Below are positions 47,139-57,805 of a stretch of DNA of 64,000 nucleotides, one piece after another. The stretch comes from Heterocephalus glaber. Its lineage: Eukaryota > Chordata > Mammalia > Rodentia > Bathyergidae. The notes under the pieces are model-generated. The model worked only from the letters and a program-made list of their open reading frames with translations, had not been told where the DNA came from and did no database searches. The stretch is taken from the NCBI RefSeq assembly GCF_000247695.1, contig NW_004624783.1, forward strand, positions 4,197,620-4,261,619. Direction: 5' to 3'. Position numbers and translations under genes: made by a program. Numbering within the stretch: the first letter of the stretch is position 1; every line of letters starts with the position of its first letter.

Positions 47139-47373
47139 GCCCGTGTTGGTGGCATGGAGTACTCCCCAGGGATGGTATATATCGCCCCGGACAGCCCTCT
47201 CAGCCTGCCTGCCATCATCAGCATCGCTGTGGCTGGTGGCCTCCTCATCATCTTCATCGTTGCTGTGCTCATCGCCTACAAACGCAAGTCTCGCGAGAGC
47301 GACCTCACGCTGAAGCGGCTGCAGATGCAGATGGACAACCTGGAGTCCCGAGTGGCACTGGAGTGCAAGGAAG
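47139..47373 (+). CDS. PLXNA4: PLXNA4 exon o: membrane-proximal stalk, transmembrane helix and juxtamembrane helix
   Basis: Codons 679-756 plus one base of codon 757. [17 protein letters not shown] ends IPT4. The hydrophobic helix spans about codons 701-726 (from [12 protein letters not shown] to IVAVLIAY) and is followed by the basic stop-transfer KRKSR. A heptad-like stretch, [20 protein letters not shown], fits the juxtamembrane coiled coil that plexins use in dimerisation. The acceptor is tccccag. The donor gtactc is weak. Confidence 0.98.
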
Positions 47374-47424
47374 GTACTCGTGACCAGTGCTGTGTCCCTG
47401 CCAGAGGTTGTGTGTACACTTGTG

Positions 47425-47800
47425 CGAGCTTCTGTACAAAAGCAAGCGGTCTGGGCAACACTGGGCAGTGCTGGAGTTTGTGAGTGTGTGTTGGTATGCA
47501 TACATATGTGTATGCGTGCACACACGTGTGTGTACTCATGTACATGTGCGTGTGACTCTCATTCCTAGCCACAGGCTGGGCAGCCATGGACAGTGCCAAG
47601 GGTTGTATGCCTGTGTATGCACACATATAGTATATGCATATGTACATGTGTGTGCATCTGTGTGCCTCTTATACACAAGCAAACAGCCTGGGCAGCTGTG
47701 GACAGGCAGCTCTGGAGATTGTGCGTGTGTACATATATGCATGTGCACATGTGTGTATTTCTCACAAGCCTCAGGCCCAGCAGTGCTGGAGGCTGGGTGT
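47425..47800 (+). repeat. Minisatellite-like tandem array, units of about 90-125 bp
   Basis: The block 'aagc...ctgggca...cagtgctggag' followed by GT/AC-alternating sequence recurs with starts at about 47441, 47567, 47677 and 47765. Copies are diverged and shorten downstream. The GT-rich parts form alternating purine-pyrimidine DNA. Confidence 0.75.
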
Positions 47801-48989
47801 CGTATTCAGAGACTTAATGGCAGTCCCTGAGCCCGTGTCACAGTCAAAGCCCTACCTGTCTGTCCACTCTGGCAGGGGAGAAATTAGGTCCTTCCAGGGG
47901 CTGAGGCTAGGGTCACTGCCCTGCAACAGTCTCCAAACCCAGAACCCAGCTGAGTGGGTTTCATTCTGTCTTCCGGGAGAGTCCTAGGAATATCTCATCA
48001 TGACACAGTCATCCCTTACCTTCAGCAGCAAGGGAAGACTGAAGGGCTGATCTGTGATTTCGAAGGAAGAATGTTTCACAGCTGGTATTTAAAAAAACTT
48101 ACAAACACCACCATGAAGTGAGATCAGCTATAATAAACCTGAGAAGGAAACTTAGGAGCCAGACTCTGGTAACCCCAGGACATCACTGCATGAGTCACCC
48201 TGGGAGGGAGGATCCAGGATCCAAGCATGTTCTCTGTGGTGGGTGTGTACAGCGAGTTAATTCAGCCCAGTACCTGTGCTCCCAAATCGAGCCAGTCCCC
48301 ACCAGGGAAGCTGAGGCCAGTTTTGATGGGGAGGTGGATCCATTCCATCCCCTCTCTGCATCCTTCAGCTGTCAGCACGGCATCCACCTTGAGAGACAGT
48401 TAATTACTGCTTTTATTATATTTACACCGCTTATTTTTTTTCTCTGCAATGGACTCTTCCATCTCATTAGGTGTCGTGATTAGGATCTTTTTCATGTGTG
48501 GCAGGCGTGAGGCTTTGAATGTTGGAAGCTCTTGGTGACTTACAGGAAAGCTGCAGAGGTATCAAAAGCTGACTTCCTCCCTCTGCTACCAATCAACTGA
48601 GCACCCCAACCGGGAGGGGGCAGCCGAGGGCAGGGCACAGCTCAACTCTGCCAGAAGGTCCCCTGGGAGGGAGGCTGAGCAGGCAGGCAGGAGTCCAGTC
48701 CAAGAGTTGGAGGTCTTCAGGGAGCCTGGCTCAAGGTTTGGGGACAGCTACGCACAAGGGCTGGAAGGAGTCTTCCAACAAAGGACACACAAGACCCACA
48801 CTTTCCAGGGCCTGGGGCTGCTGTTTAGCATTTGCAGGGTGTAAGGGCGGGTAGGGTCTTCTCGAAGACTTCACAGTGAGCCAGGATGTCACCCATACCT
48901 GAATGCACAAGATGCTCTGCTCTCGCCCTGCAGGGGCCTGAGCCTTGGATAGGGAAACACACACCTGTGCAGACACAGACTCCTGTTTC

Positions 48990-49210
48990 TCACTCACTGA
49001 TATACTCACACACTCATATACTCACACCATAATATCCACACACTCTCACACTGACATACTGCCCCCCCCCAAACTCACACCCTGACATGCTCACACTCAG
49101 CCAGTTTCACTCGCGTACCTTCACATGCGCACTCACACTGTCACACTGCTATACATACACTCACTAACACACTCACATGCCCGCATACTCTCACTCCTGC
49201 TCATGCACTT
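48990..49210 (+). repeat. CTCACA/CACT-rich low-complexity array
   Basis: Variable units such as 'actcacac', 'tcatactcac' and 'cactgacatac' recur without strict period. It contains a short C run at 49063-49072. Confidence 0.8.
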
Positions 49211-50689
49211 TCCCATACAGGCGTATACACACACAGAGGTATGTGTGCCTCACCCAGGACATATGTGAGTGTCCATTGAACTTTTGGTGACAGCATATGT
49301 CAAAAACGATCACTGACTCCCTTTTTTTAACATCCGCACTCACACATGCACAGGCACACTCCCACACATTGGAGTAAGTTCTGCTTCATTATATTAGGGC
49401 TCTCTCCCTCCGAGTCACTGCATGACAAGAGCCCATGTGGACAGAGCAAAAGTGGGAAATACGAGAGGAGAGTAGTATGGATACAGGACTTTGGTGCCCA
49501 GGACTATCCCCTGTCCTCTCCAGCAAGTCATAGAGCTTGCCTGGTACCAAGATCTACTGAGACCAGTGGCCTTGACATCAGCACTGCAGGGCAGAGCTGC
49601 TCCAAAGTCTAGAACAGGTGGGGCAGGGCCCTACCACAGTTCCTGGGGCACCTAAGTCATATTCACGTGTCCACGCAGGCCACTGGGTTCTGGGCTTGCT
49701 TTTTGAGGGCCCTAGACCCATCCTGGGCTTGTAAAAACCCTTCTGAACCTACAAAGTATTTTTCCCTTTTCTTGTGTCTGTATAAATAGAAAGAAACATT
49801 GGTCAGTCCATGTCTCCTGGCTGTTCTTTGCCAACATGTGTTCATCCATCTGGGTTGGGTGTATATGTGTATGTACGTGCACACATACAGGTATTTGTAT
49901 GTTAGTGTGCATGCATGTGTGTTCATGTGTGTGCATACACCAAAGAGAAAGGAAGAGCAGGGCCTGGCTGCCTGCTTCATCTTGAGTACCTAGAGTGGCA
50001 GAGGGTGGCCCCAGGGGAGGATGTGCCTAGGACAGAGTTCTATGACAGCTTTGGCACTGTAGAACAACCCCAGGCTACACTGTGTGCCAGATTTTCCCAG
50101 GGGCCAGCTGGGATTTTGTCACTCTGTCCATCTGGAGGCCTGAGCTGCTCCCACAGACACCAGTGCCCATATGCAGATCGTAATTCATCACTAGGTAGAA
50201 TCACCTTGAGCAGGAAGGATCAAGACAAACCCTGTGTATCTATGTAGAAGGAAGATATTAGTCTCAGTCCCTCCATCCCAGGCCCATTTGGAGGTTTGAT
50301 GGTCCCAGTGAACTGCACACTCCAGAACTGGGCCTGCAAACTTTCATCCTTTATCAGAAGAAATTGTTCTTAAGTGTCATAAGAAAACCCAGTACAAACC
50401 CAGCAAGTATAGATGCACCCCTGCAGGCTCTCTCTGCTCTCCTCCTGTTCCTCTGTGTCCCCCTTCCCAGCACTGGTTGCACACCAAAGCCTTTCTTCTT
50501 CAGGTAGGGAGTCCCTTCTGGCCAGGGCCACAGCAGGAGTGCGGACAGCCTCACCAGGCACTGGAAAGGGAGACAGCCCCAGACAGGCTTTCTTCTACTA
50601 CACTCCTGCCAGGCTGACACCTTTCATCCCAATCATTCTTGCCCATCTCCCCCCTCCCCAGTAGTCTCACGGGCTTCTCTTTGTGCTAG

Positions 50690-50832
50690 CTTTTGCCGAG
50701 CTGCAGACAGACATCCATGAGCTGACCAGTGACCTGGATGGAGCTGGGATTCCCTTCCTGGACTACAGGACCTACACCATGCGGGTGCTGTTCCCGGGAA
50801 TTGAAGACCACCCTGTGCTCCGGGACCTAGAG
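50690..50832 (+). CDS. PLXNA4: PLXNA4 exon p: cytoplasmic juxtamembrane segment into GAP
   Basis: CT completes Ala757, and codons 758-804 follow. The peptide is [20 protein letters not shown], then [16 protein letters not shown] and DHPVLRDLE. This stretch packs against the GAP domain in plexins. The acceptor is gtgctag and the donor gtgaga. The start at 50690 is the only one that keeps frame with GAA G from the previous exon. Confidence 0.96.
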
Positions 50833-51150
50833 GTGAGAGGTAGCGGCCCCTGCTGATGCTAGAGCAGGGTGGTGTGTTCGCAGTCTGCAAGTCTGGCCCC
50901 TCACTTGGAGGTGAGAAAGCGGAGGCCAGAGAGGGGACACACCATGGCTGAGGTCCCAGGCTTGTGGGTACATTCCAGTACTTCTGAAGACAGGGCCCAG
51001 CCAGGGAACATCAGGGCAGGCATGTGAGTAATAGGACTTCAGATCTTTGGGGGTCATGGAGTCTTTTGAGAGTTGCATGGGCTTTAAGGACTCTCTCTCC
51101 AGTAAAATTTTACCTGTACACAGAAACAAGAAATGGGAGTTCGTGGACCC

Positions 51151-51236
51151 TTTTATTTTTTGGTACCAGGAATTGAACTCAGGACCTTGTGCTTGCAAGG
51201 AAGGCAGCAGAACCACTGAGCTGAATCCCCGGCCCT
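51151..51236 (-). mobile_element. ID-type SINE, antisense
   Basis: The minus strand reads GGGGATTCAGCTCAGTGGTTC (A box with one change) and GAGTTCAATTCCTGG (B box). The tail is the T-rich DNA at 51151-51162. The duplication is not clear; 'gaccc' occurs on both sides. Confidence 0.88.
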
Positions 51237-51996
51237 CATAGACCCCTGTTTAAAAAACCATGTTATAAAGGATCTTACTATTTAGTTGGTGCTCAATAAA
51301 TATATAAGGGATTTTACCACTTGGTGCCTAGTTGGGAAAGATAAGCAATGTGCAGGGAAAGGAGGTAGACATGTGAACGATAAACCCTAACAGTCTTCTT
51401 AGCAGCAGGGACCTCATCTTCTCAGCATTTTATCCCACTTACTGTCTAGCATAGTATCTGGCTTACGCATATATTCGTATTATGCCTTGTTCTGAAAGGG
51501 CTTTAGCACAGCTTATAAAGATAAATACCAGACAGAAGTGAAAAATATAAATGAGGAAACCAGAGCAAATGATAACCCTAAGGAATGATCATTATTAGTT
51601 GACTGTTACTAAAATCCCCACATGGCTGTAAGCACTGTTCATGAATTCATTCAGGGGCTCTCAGAGTTGGTGAGCCCATTTTATAGGTGACAAAACTAAG
51701 GGGACAGACTTTCATGTACATTTTCTCTCTGTCTATGTATGTGTATGCATGCATTTATACACTTATCACATATGCACATAAAAATGCAAGGGGTCTCCCT
51801 TCAACCCACCCATTGCCTTGGTCCAACTCTGGGGCTGTGTTCCTTTCCCTTTCTGACCCATTTCCTTCTGCCTTCCACCTTTCTTCCAGCCTCATCTTTA
51901 TGTGCATCAAAATGCCAGGCTTCTTAGGGCTCTGAAGAGTCTGCAGGTTCCTGGTTAAAGTGACACTTGGGAGTGATGAAAAGATAGACAATATTC

Positions 51997-52040
51997 CGTG
52001 TGTGTGTGAGTGTGTGAGTGTGTGTGAGTGTGAGTGTGAT
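51997..52040 (+). repeat. GTGTGA-interrupted GT repeat
   Basis: GT units are broken by GA at irregular intervals (gtgtgagtgtgtgagtgtg). Confidence 0.9.
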
Positions 52041-52678
52041 TGGATGCATAGAGACTGCCCCATCTTTATTCATCTTTGTACTTCTAGCTTCCTGTAGAGC
52101 AAGGTGTCTGGCACAGGGTAGGTGTGCAGGAAATGGTGAGTGATTAAATAAATAAGTATCTGTGTGTCTGCCTGCATGAGGATGAACATAGCAGTCCTAA
52201 GAAGGGGAATTATGCCCGCTTTTGGGCACAGGAGAGAGAATAATTTAAGAATTCCACTAGGTTGGATACATAAAGTTATTCTTCCTTTTCACTAGTTCAA
52301 AACTCCTAGTTGTGTTAGGTTTCCTTTAAGGATGTAACTTTTCAATTGGATTTTCTAAGACCATATCAAAGTCAGGCTTCTCGTAGGCCAGCCTGAATAT
52401 TTTGGGGCATTTAGAGGACAGTCCCCGCTTATACAAGCTGGTATAATCATGGACACACACATGCACACACTATTTATCCAGGCAATTCCTATGGTCCACA
52501 GTATAAATCCTACTATGTCCTGTCACTTAGTCCCATTTGGCTTCTTGCTTTCCTACATTCACTTGCCTCCCATAGGTTTCCAGCTCTCAAACTTGGCTTG
52601 GCCAAGGCCTATACCCCAAGGGCTGATGGCAGCAAGGTTAATAGGGTCCACTGTCCCACAGGACCTCAGGAGTGGTTG

Positions 52679-52754
52679 TGCAGGTGGACACTGAGCTACT
52701 GCAATGGAGCCATTCATATGAGCACACCTGCAGTAGCTCAGTGTACAACCTGCC
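52679..52754. repeat. Compact inverted repeat (hairpin with perfect 16-bp stem)
   Basis: acactgagctactgca at 52688-52703 is the exact reverse complement of 52729-52744, across a 25-base loop. The stem extends outward with gcaggt pairs after a small mismatch, to about 24 pairs. The size and shape resemble a pre-miRNA or the palindromic core of a MITE. No annotated family is recognised. Confidence 0.85.
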
Positions 52755-53654
52755 TCACAGTGCATGACAGCCCTGATCATCCAGGACCAGAATGCAAGTG
52801 ATTCCTTCTCATTGCCAGTGTGCACTGGAGCAGGCCCCTGACTGAAAGCTGCCTGGATTTCTACCCTACTTTGCTTCTCCAAGACCAGTTTTCCAAGAGA
52901 AGCTGCCTAACCCCTAGCTGTTACTTCTTAGCAAGACACATAGCCCAGTGAGGAAGAAATCTGAATGTCTTTCAGGTTCTCCTCAGGGCCCTGAATGGAG
53001 CTGGCACTAGCTCAGTCCTCCTGCTCTGGCACCTTCTGCTTTATTTTCCAGAAGTCGAGGCTCCCCAAGCAGGGGCATTGAGGACTTCAGTATGAATGAT
53101 ACACACTCCTCTCTCTGCCTAGAAAGTTCCAGAGTCCATGTTCAGGGCAGTCTCTGATCCACTGTGTCCTCACTTCGTGGAGACACTGCCTACCCCAAAG
53201 AGCTAGATGGGCTCAGAGTGCACCCCCATCAGGGATACCCCACTCACCACCACCAGGACAGGGTGCAGCCCTCAGAGGACTATGCAGGCACTCTGGGATG
53301 CAGGACTGTTGGTTCTGCTGATCACCTGGCTGTGCATTCCTCCCCAGGTGCTCTTTTAGGGGACAGGCCCTACCCCTACCCCAATCCTGGAACGTTCCTG
53401 CTGCCCATCATATAAACAATACCATGTCCTATTGTGGCCTTGTTCCTCAGCTGGCACCCTCAGATCTCCCCTGGAACATGAGTAGTCTCTATTTTCTTTG
53501 CCTTTGTTAATAAGGGGAAACTCTGATTCCAGCCTCCCGCTCATGAGGGTGTCAGCAGTCAGCTTGACTAGTTTCCCTGAACACGGAGCCCACAGGTGGC
53601 TAATTGTTGGGCACAGGCTCTCAGTCAGGCCAGCCACATGGCTTTTTAAATAAA

Positions 53655-54190
53655 TGGTGGTAAAATACACATAGCATAAAAGTTTATCATGTCAACCATT
53701 TTTAAGTGTAGAGTGCAGCAGAGTTGAGTACATTCATTTTGTTGTGTTACCATCACCACCATCCACACCCAGAATGTCTTCATCTTCACTAACAAACTGT
53801 ACCCCTTAAACAGCAACTCCCCTTTTATTTCTCCACCATCCTAGTTTCTGCTCTATGAATTTGACTTCTGTAGGGACTTCATATAAGGAGAAGCATGCAG
53901 AACTTGTTGTTTTTTGTCTGGCTCATTATACTTGGCATACTGTTTTTCAAAGTTCCTCCCTATTGTAGTGCCAGCCAGAATTTCCTTCCTTTTTAAGGCG
54001 GAAAAGATTGAGTTGTGAGGACAGACCATATTTTGTTTATCCATTCATTTGTGAATGGATGTTTGATGTGCTTCCAGTTTTTGGCTCTTGTGAACATGGG
54101 TGTGCAAATATCTGCTCCAGCCTCTGCTTTTATTGCTTTTCAGTATAAACACAGAGCAGTGTCTTCATTTCCAACAAACTCACTAGTTAA
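53655..54190 (-). mobile_element. L1 LINE fragment, antisense (old L1M-type)
   Basis: The plus strand reads 'ggtggtaaaatacacatag', 'gtcaaccatttttaagtg', 'ttaccatcaccaccatcc', 'ttcatataaggagaagcatg', 'ttgtttatccattcatttg' and 'tgaacatgggtgtgcaaat'. It is homologous to, and longer at one end than, the antisense L1 at 17135. Confidence 0.85.
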
Positions 54191-54949
54191 CTGCTTTGGA
54201 TGGAAATCAACTTTTATTGTCCTACAGTAGCCAGGGGCTATGTGATATCCAGGTATCTTACATGGATGTCACATCAGCTTTTGTTTGTTTCCAACCTGTT
54301 TCTGCCCCCCGGAAGCATTTCTCCCTCTTGGTGTCCTGAGCATAGAAACTTTCCAGGGGAAGCCATTGATTAATCTCAGGCAATGTTGCCCAGCCCTTTC
54401 AGCCCCTGGGACTCCTGTCCCTTGGAAAAGTGAGAAGGGAGGCATCCTCTAACTTCAGGCTGACCTATAGAGTAAGTTGCCAAGCTGTTTTTTGTGGTCC
54501 ACAGGGTAAATCCAAGCATTTGAGTATGTGGCTTTCCAGGCCCTGGTCACAAACCAATCCTTTCAAAACAAGAAGCTGCCAATCAAATACTCCCAATTTC
54601 AATCCATCACCAGCTCTTTAACTGTAACCTATTGAATTACAATTAAAATTTACTGTGTAGTTTTATACTCACAGACTTCAGCTAAAGCAGAGAACCATCT
54701 GGTAAAGAAAGAATGTCTTGTTTCAGCATGGCATTGGCCCAGGGGGAGGGCAGGCTGCAAAGGGGAATTGCTTCTGACACTCATGACCAAGATACTTCAC
54801 TTCTATCTCCTCCTTCCATAATGGGGGGAGAAAACTTCTTGTGCAACCCAAGACAAAAGGTTCTGTGCACTGGATATTGTGGAAACTCCTGGGCACAAGT
54901 GATGAGTGAAGAGCAGTCAGTGGAGTCAGAGAGGCAGGTAATAAACCAG

Positions 54950-55080
54950 TGCTGTTTAAGTGCGCGCAGTGCGTGCCAAGCACTTTACATACATTATCTT
55001 ATTTAATATTCATAAAATATTATGACATCGGCACTCATATTCTCGTTTTAAAGATGAAACAGTAGACCTCAGAGGTGATG
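54950..55080. mobile_element. MIR-like SINE
   Basis: The landmark 'gtgccaagcactttacatacattatcttatttaat' followed by 'gttttaaagatgaaac' is typical of MIRb/MIR3-type sequence. Confidence 0.75.
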
Positions 55081-56724
55081 GAGTTTCTCCCTGTGGTGTC
55101 TGACTTGGATGCTCTTTCCTGCAGGTAGCTGTGCTAAAACCCCCATGCCCAGGACCCCCGGCCCTTGCTGCCCACCAGGCAAATGTGTCTTGCACAGAGA
55201 AAGTGCAGCTGAGTCAGAAAGTCCAGAGTGTGTCCTCATGGCCATCTAGTTGGCCCTGTGTCCTCTCCTGCTTGGACCCATGATGCCAAACCTAGCTGTG
55301 GCTGCTCTCCCTTTGACAGCCAACCTGAGCTGCTGGGAGGTCTTGAAGGGAAGGAAGGCTGCATGAAGAAGCCAGAGTTGATGTTTAGGTAGCTGCTGAG
55401 CCCAGGGATAGCACTGGACATGGTGACAAGACAAGCTTGAGTCTGGAAATCTAGAACTGGCCATCACCAACTGGGTGGCCTTGGGACAAGTCTCTCTCTT
55501 AGAGACTGTTATCTTGCAAGATCATTAGATCTCATTGGAATAATATACATAATGTGCCCAGCACTGTGTGCTACACATGGTAAGTGCCCAGTAATAGCAG
55601 TACCTATTACTATTCCGACAAGTCAGAGCAATGCTGCTCTGAGTGTGTTAAAGAGCAGAGGAACTTCAGTATGGCTAAGTGTGTGAAGGGTGATCACATG
55701 CATGGGAGGGAGGTCAGTGGGTGTCATACAGGTGGCGGATCGAGGTCTGGGCTATCCTGAGGTGAGGGTGCCACATGTCTCTTGCTAACCCCTTATCAGC
55801 TCCCAGGAGAGCAGGGAACTGATGGATCCAGGCAGAAGGCAAGCAGAGGTGGGTTCCACCTTGGGGGATGAGGGACTCACAAGTTGGGGGGTGCCAGGAA
55901 TGTCCCTGGCTGGCACTTGCTGTGCGCTCTTACCTCTGAGTGGGTTCCCATCTGTCTCCTGGGAACTGGCCTTCCAGGTATAAGCACTGCAGCAAGAAAA
56001 ATGAAAACAGCCCTGACTGGATAGCCGGCGTGTTTTCTACCAGCTTCCAGACCCATGGGAACTGCCGATGCCAGGCAACCAGGGTACTCTGGGAGAGCTC
56101 TTCTCTGCAGAGGCAGGGCAGCCAACAGTGCCCTCTCCAGGAGGGCCCTATGACTGGGCAACTGTCTTCAAGGTTGGGGCCCGGGGCTGCCTGACCCCTG
56201 CCTCCTGCCTGCACCTTGCTCTGAGCCTGGAACACGGCAGGGCTCTGTCATGAGTAGCATGAATGTTTCTGGCACCTTTGGTGACTTCAGTAGACAGGCT
56301 TTCTCTGGCCTGTAGAGCAGGATAAAACAGCTACCATCAGTGACTTGCCTGTGTGGCAGGCTGTACATGCAGGCTTTTCACGCATTGTTTCTTTCTCCAC
56401 ACAACAGTCTCAGGACGTGCCAGGGTGTGGTGCAGTCTCTGAAAGAGGCTCCCTGAAAACATCAGATGTTAGAGTCAGAGAGGTTCTTCAGAGACTATTG
56501 GGCTCCATCTTCCTCTTTTCTCAGATGGATAAATTTGTGTACCCAGAGAAGGAAAGGGACTTACCTGAGGTTGTATAGCATCGTCTGGCCAAGACTATGT
56601 GGAACCACAAAATCCTGACCCAAGCCGCCTGCCTGTCCACAGGATCCTCGGGGCCAGAGATGGGTAGGCAGTGGGGTAACCTGCTATGTACAGGCCCTTC
56701 ATCAGCCCTGTGTGACCATAAGGG

Positions 56725-56830
56725 AGGAGCTCAGGCTCTGCAGTCTGGCAGAGGTGGATTCAAATCCTAGTATTGCCGCTTATAGACTTTGGCTCTTTCT
56801 CTCTGAGCCTCAGTTGGTTCTTTTCTGTAC
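56725..56830 (+). mobile_element. MIR SINE
   Basis: The order 'aggctctgcagtctggcagagg', 'ggattcaaatcctagtattgcc' and 'tctctgagcctcagttggttc' is that of a sense MIR. Confidence 0.8.
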
Positions 56831-57032
56831 ATGGACTGTAATAGAGGCCAAGTAGATGCTGGGCACAGAACCAGCTGCTGAGAGGGACTTGACAGCGTCG
56901 ACCAGGTGGCTGGGGCTGTGCCAGTGGATGAGAGGTGCAATGGGGGAGTCAACAGTGTGGGCACAGCCATCCTGCAGGTGATCATGGGGACACCCAGCAG
57001 CTGGCATCAGGACCCCCCAATCTCTCTCATAG

Positions 57033-57301
57033 GTTCCTGGGTACCGGCAGGAGCGCGTGGAGAAAGGTCTGAAGCTCTTCGCTCAGCTCATCAATAACAA
57101 GGTGTTCCTGCTGTCCTTCATCCGCACACTGGAGTCCCAGCGCAGCTTCTCCATGCGCGACCGGGGCAACGTGGCCTCACTCATCATGACAGTGCTGCAG
57201 AGCAAGCTGGAGTACGCCACCGATGTGCTGAAGCAGCTGCTGGCCGACCTCATTGACAAGAACCTGGAGAGCAAGAACCACCCCAAGCTGCTGCTCAGGA
57301 G
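57033..57301 (+). CDS. PLXNA4: PLXNA4 exon q: N-terminal half of the split GAP domain
   Basis: Codons 805-893 plus two bases of codon 894. The peptide starts [38 protein letters not shown] and [17 protein letters not shown] are strongly conserved plexin GAP helices. The exon ends NHPKLLLR plus AG, so the second residue of the LLRR motif is completed by the next exon. From family knowledge, adjacent arginines at this place are the first catalytic arginine pair of plexin GAPs. The acceptor is tcatag and the donor gtgaga. Confidence 0.97.
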
Positions 57302-57689
57302 GTGAGAGTGTGGCCCTGCGGCTGCTGGCAGGGGTCAGAGCACTTCCTGCTCCGCCCATCTGCAGCCTGGCCCATGGGACTTTCCAGGGAGACCAGGCAG
57401 GCTCCAAGAAGAGGAGGTCTGCTCCTAAGGGCAAGACACTGACCTGTGAGGCCAGGCTGCATCACACTCCTTTCAGAAGGGCTGGCCACCATGTGAGTGC
57501 CTGGAACTCAGCCATGGTCCTTGGTTCACCCTGTTCTTTTCTTCCTGCATTCCATTCCACTCCTTGAATTCTGATCTTTCTGTTGGAATTCTTTTCTCAC
57601 AAAATCTTCAGAGGTCATTTAGACCATCCCTGGCCTCCTCAAAATCAGAACTAGAAAGAGAGAGACCCTATGGCCTCCTGCCGCTTCTG

Positions 57690-57805
57690 GACCAGTAGCA
57701 GGAGCAGCATTCAGGAGGCTCAGGTCCTTTCAGGCCCACTGAATCAGAATCTGCATGTTAATGAGGACCCCAGTGACTTGGATGTATCTGTGTATTAAAG
57801 TTTGA
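57690..57805 (-). mobile_element. MER5-like hAT-Charlie MITE, antisense
   Basis: The plus strand reads 'ggcccactgaatcagaatctgcatgttaa', 'gaccccagtgact' and 'gtattaaagtttgaaaa', the reverse complement of the MER5 layout seen at 24863. Confidence 0.75.

Larger units (their letters stand above)
47374..50689 (+). other. Intron o-p (3.3 kb), rich in tandem repeats
   Basis: A minisatellite-like tandem array (about 47425-47800) follows the exon closely. An AT-rich, perhaps conserved block lies at 48385-48500, a CTCACA-rich low-complexity array at 48990-49210, and a GT/AC-rich patch at 49855-49945. The rest is featureless. The acceptor is gtgctag, ending at 50689. Confidence 0.8.
50833..57032 (+). 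other. Intron p-q (6.2 kb)
   Basis: The intron contains an antisense ID SINE (51151-51236), a GT-rich patch (51997-52040), a compact hairpin (52679-52754), an antisense L1 (53655-54190) and MIR-like pieces near 51590-51710, 54950-55080, 55450-55620 and 56725-56830. Parts at 52050-52660 and 55630-56700 hold nothing recognised. Confidence 0.75.

Noticed and set aside
47400..49950. CRISPR-like or satellite array
   Set aside because: Units are diverged, GT/AC-based and without constant spacers. This is mammalian minisatellite and low-complexity DNA.
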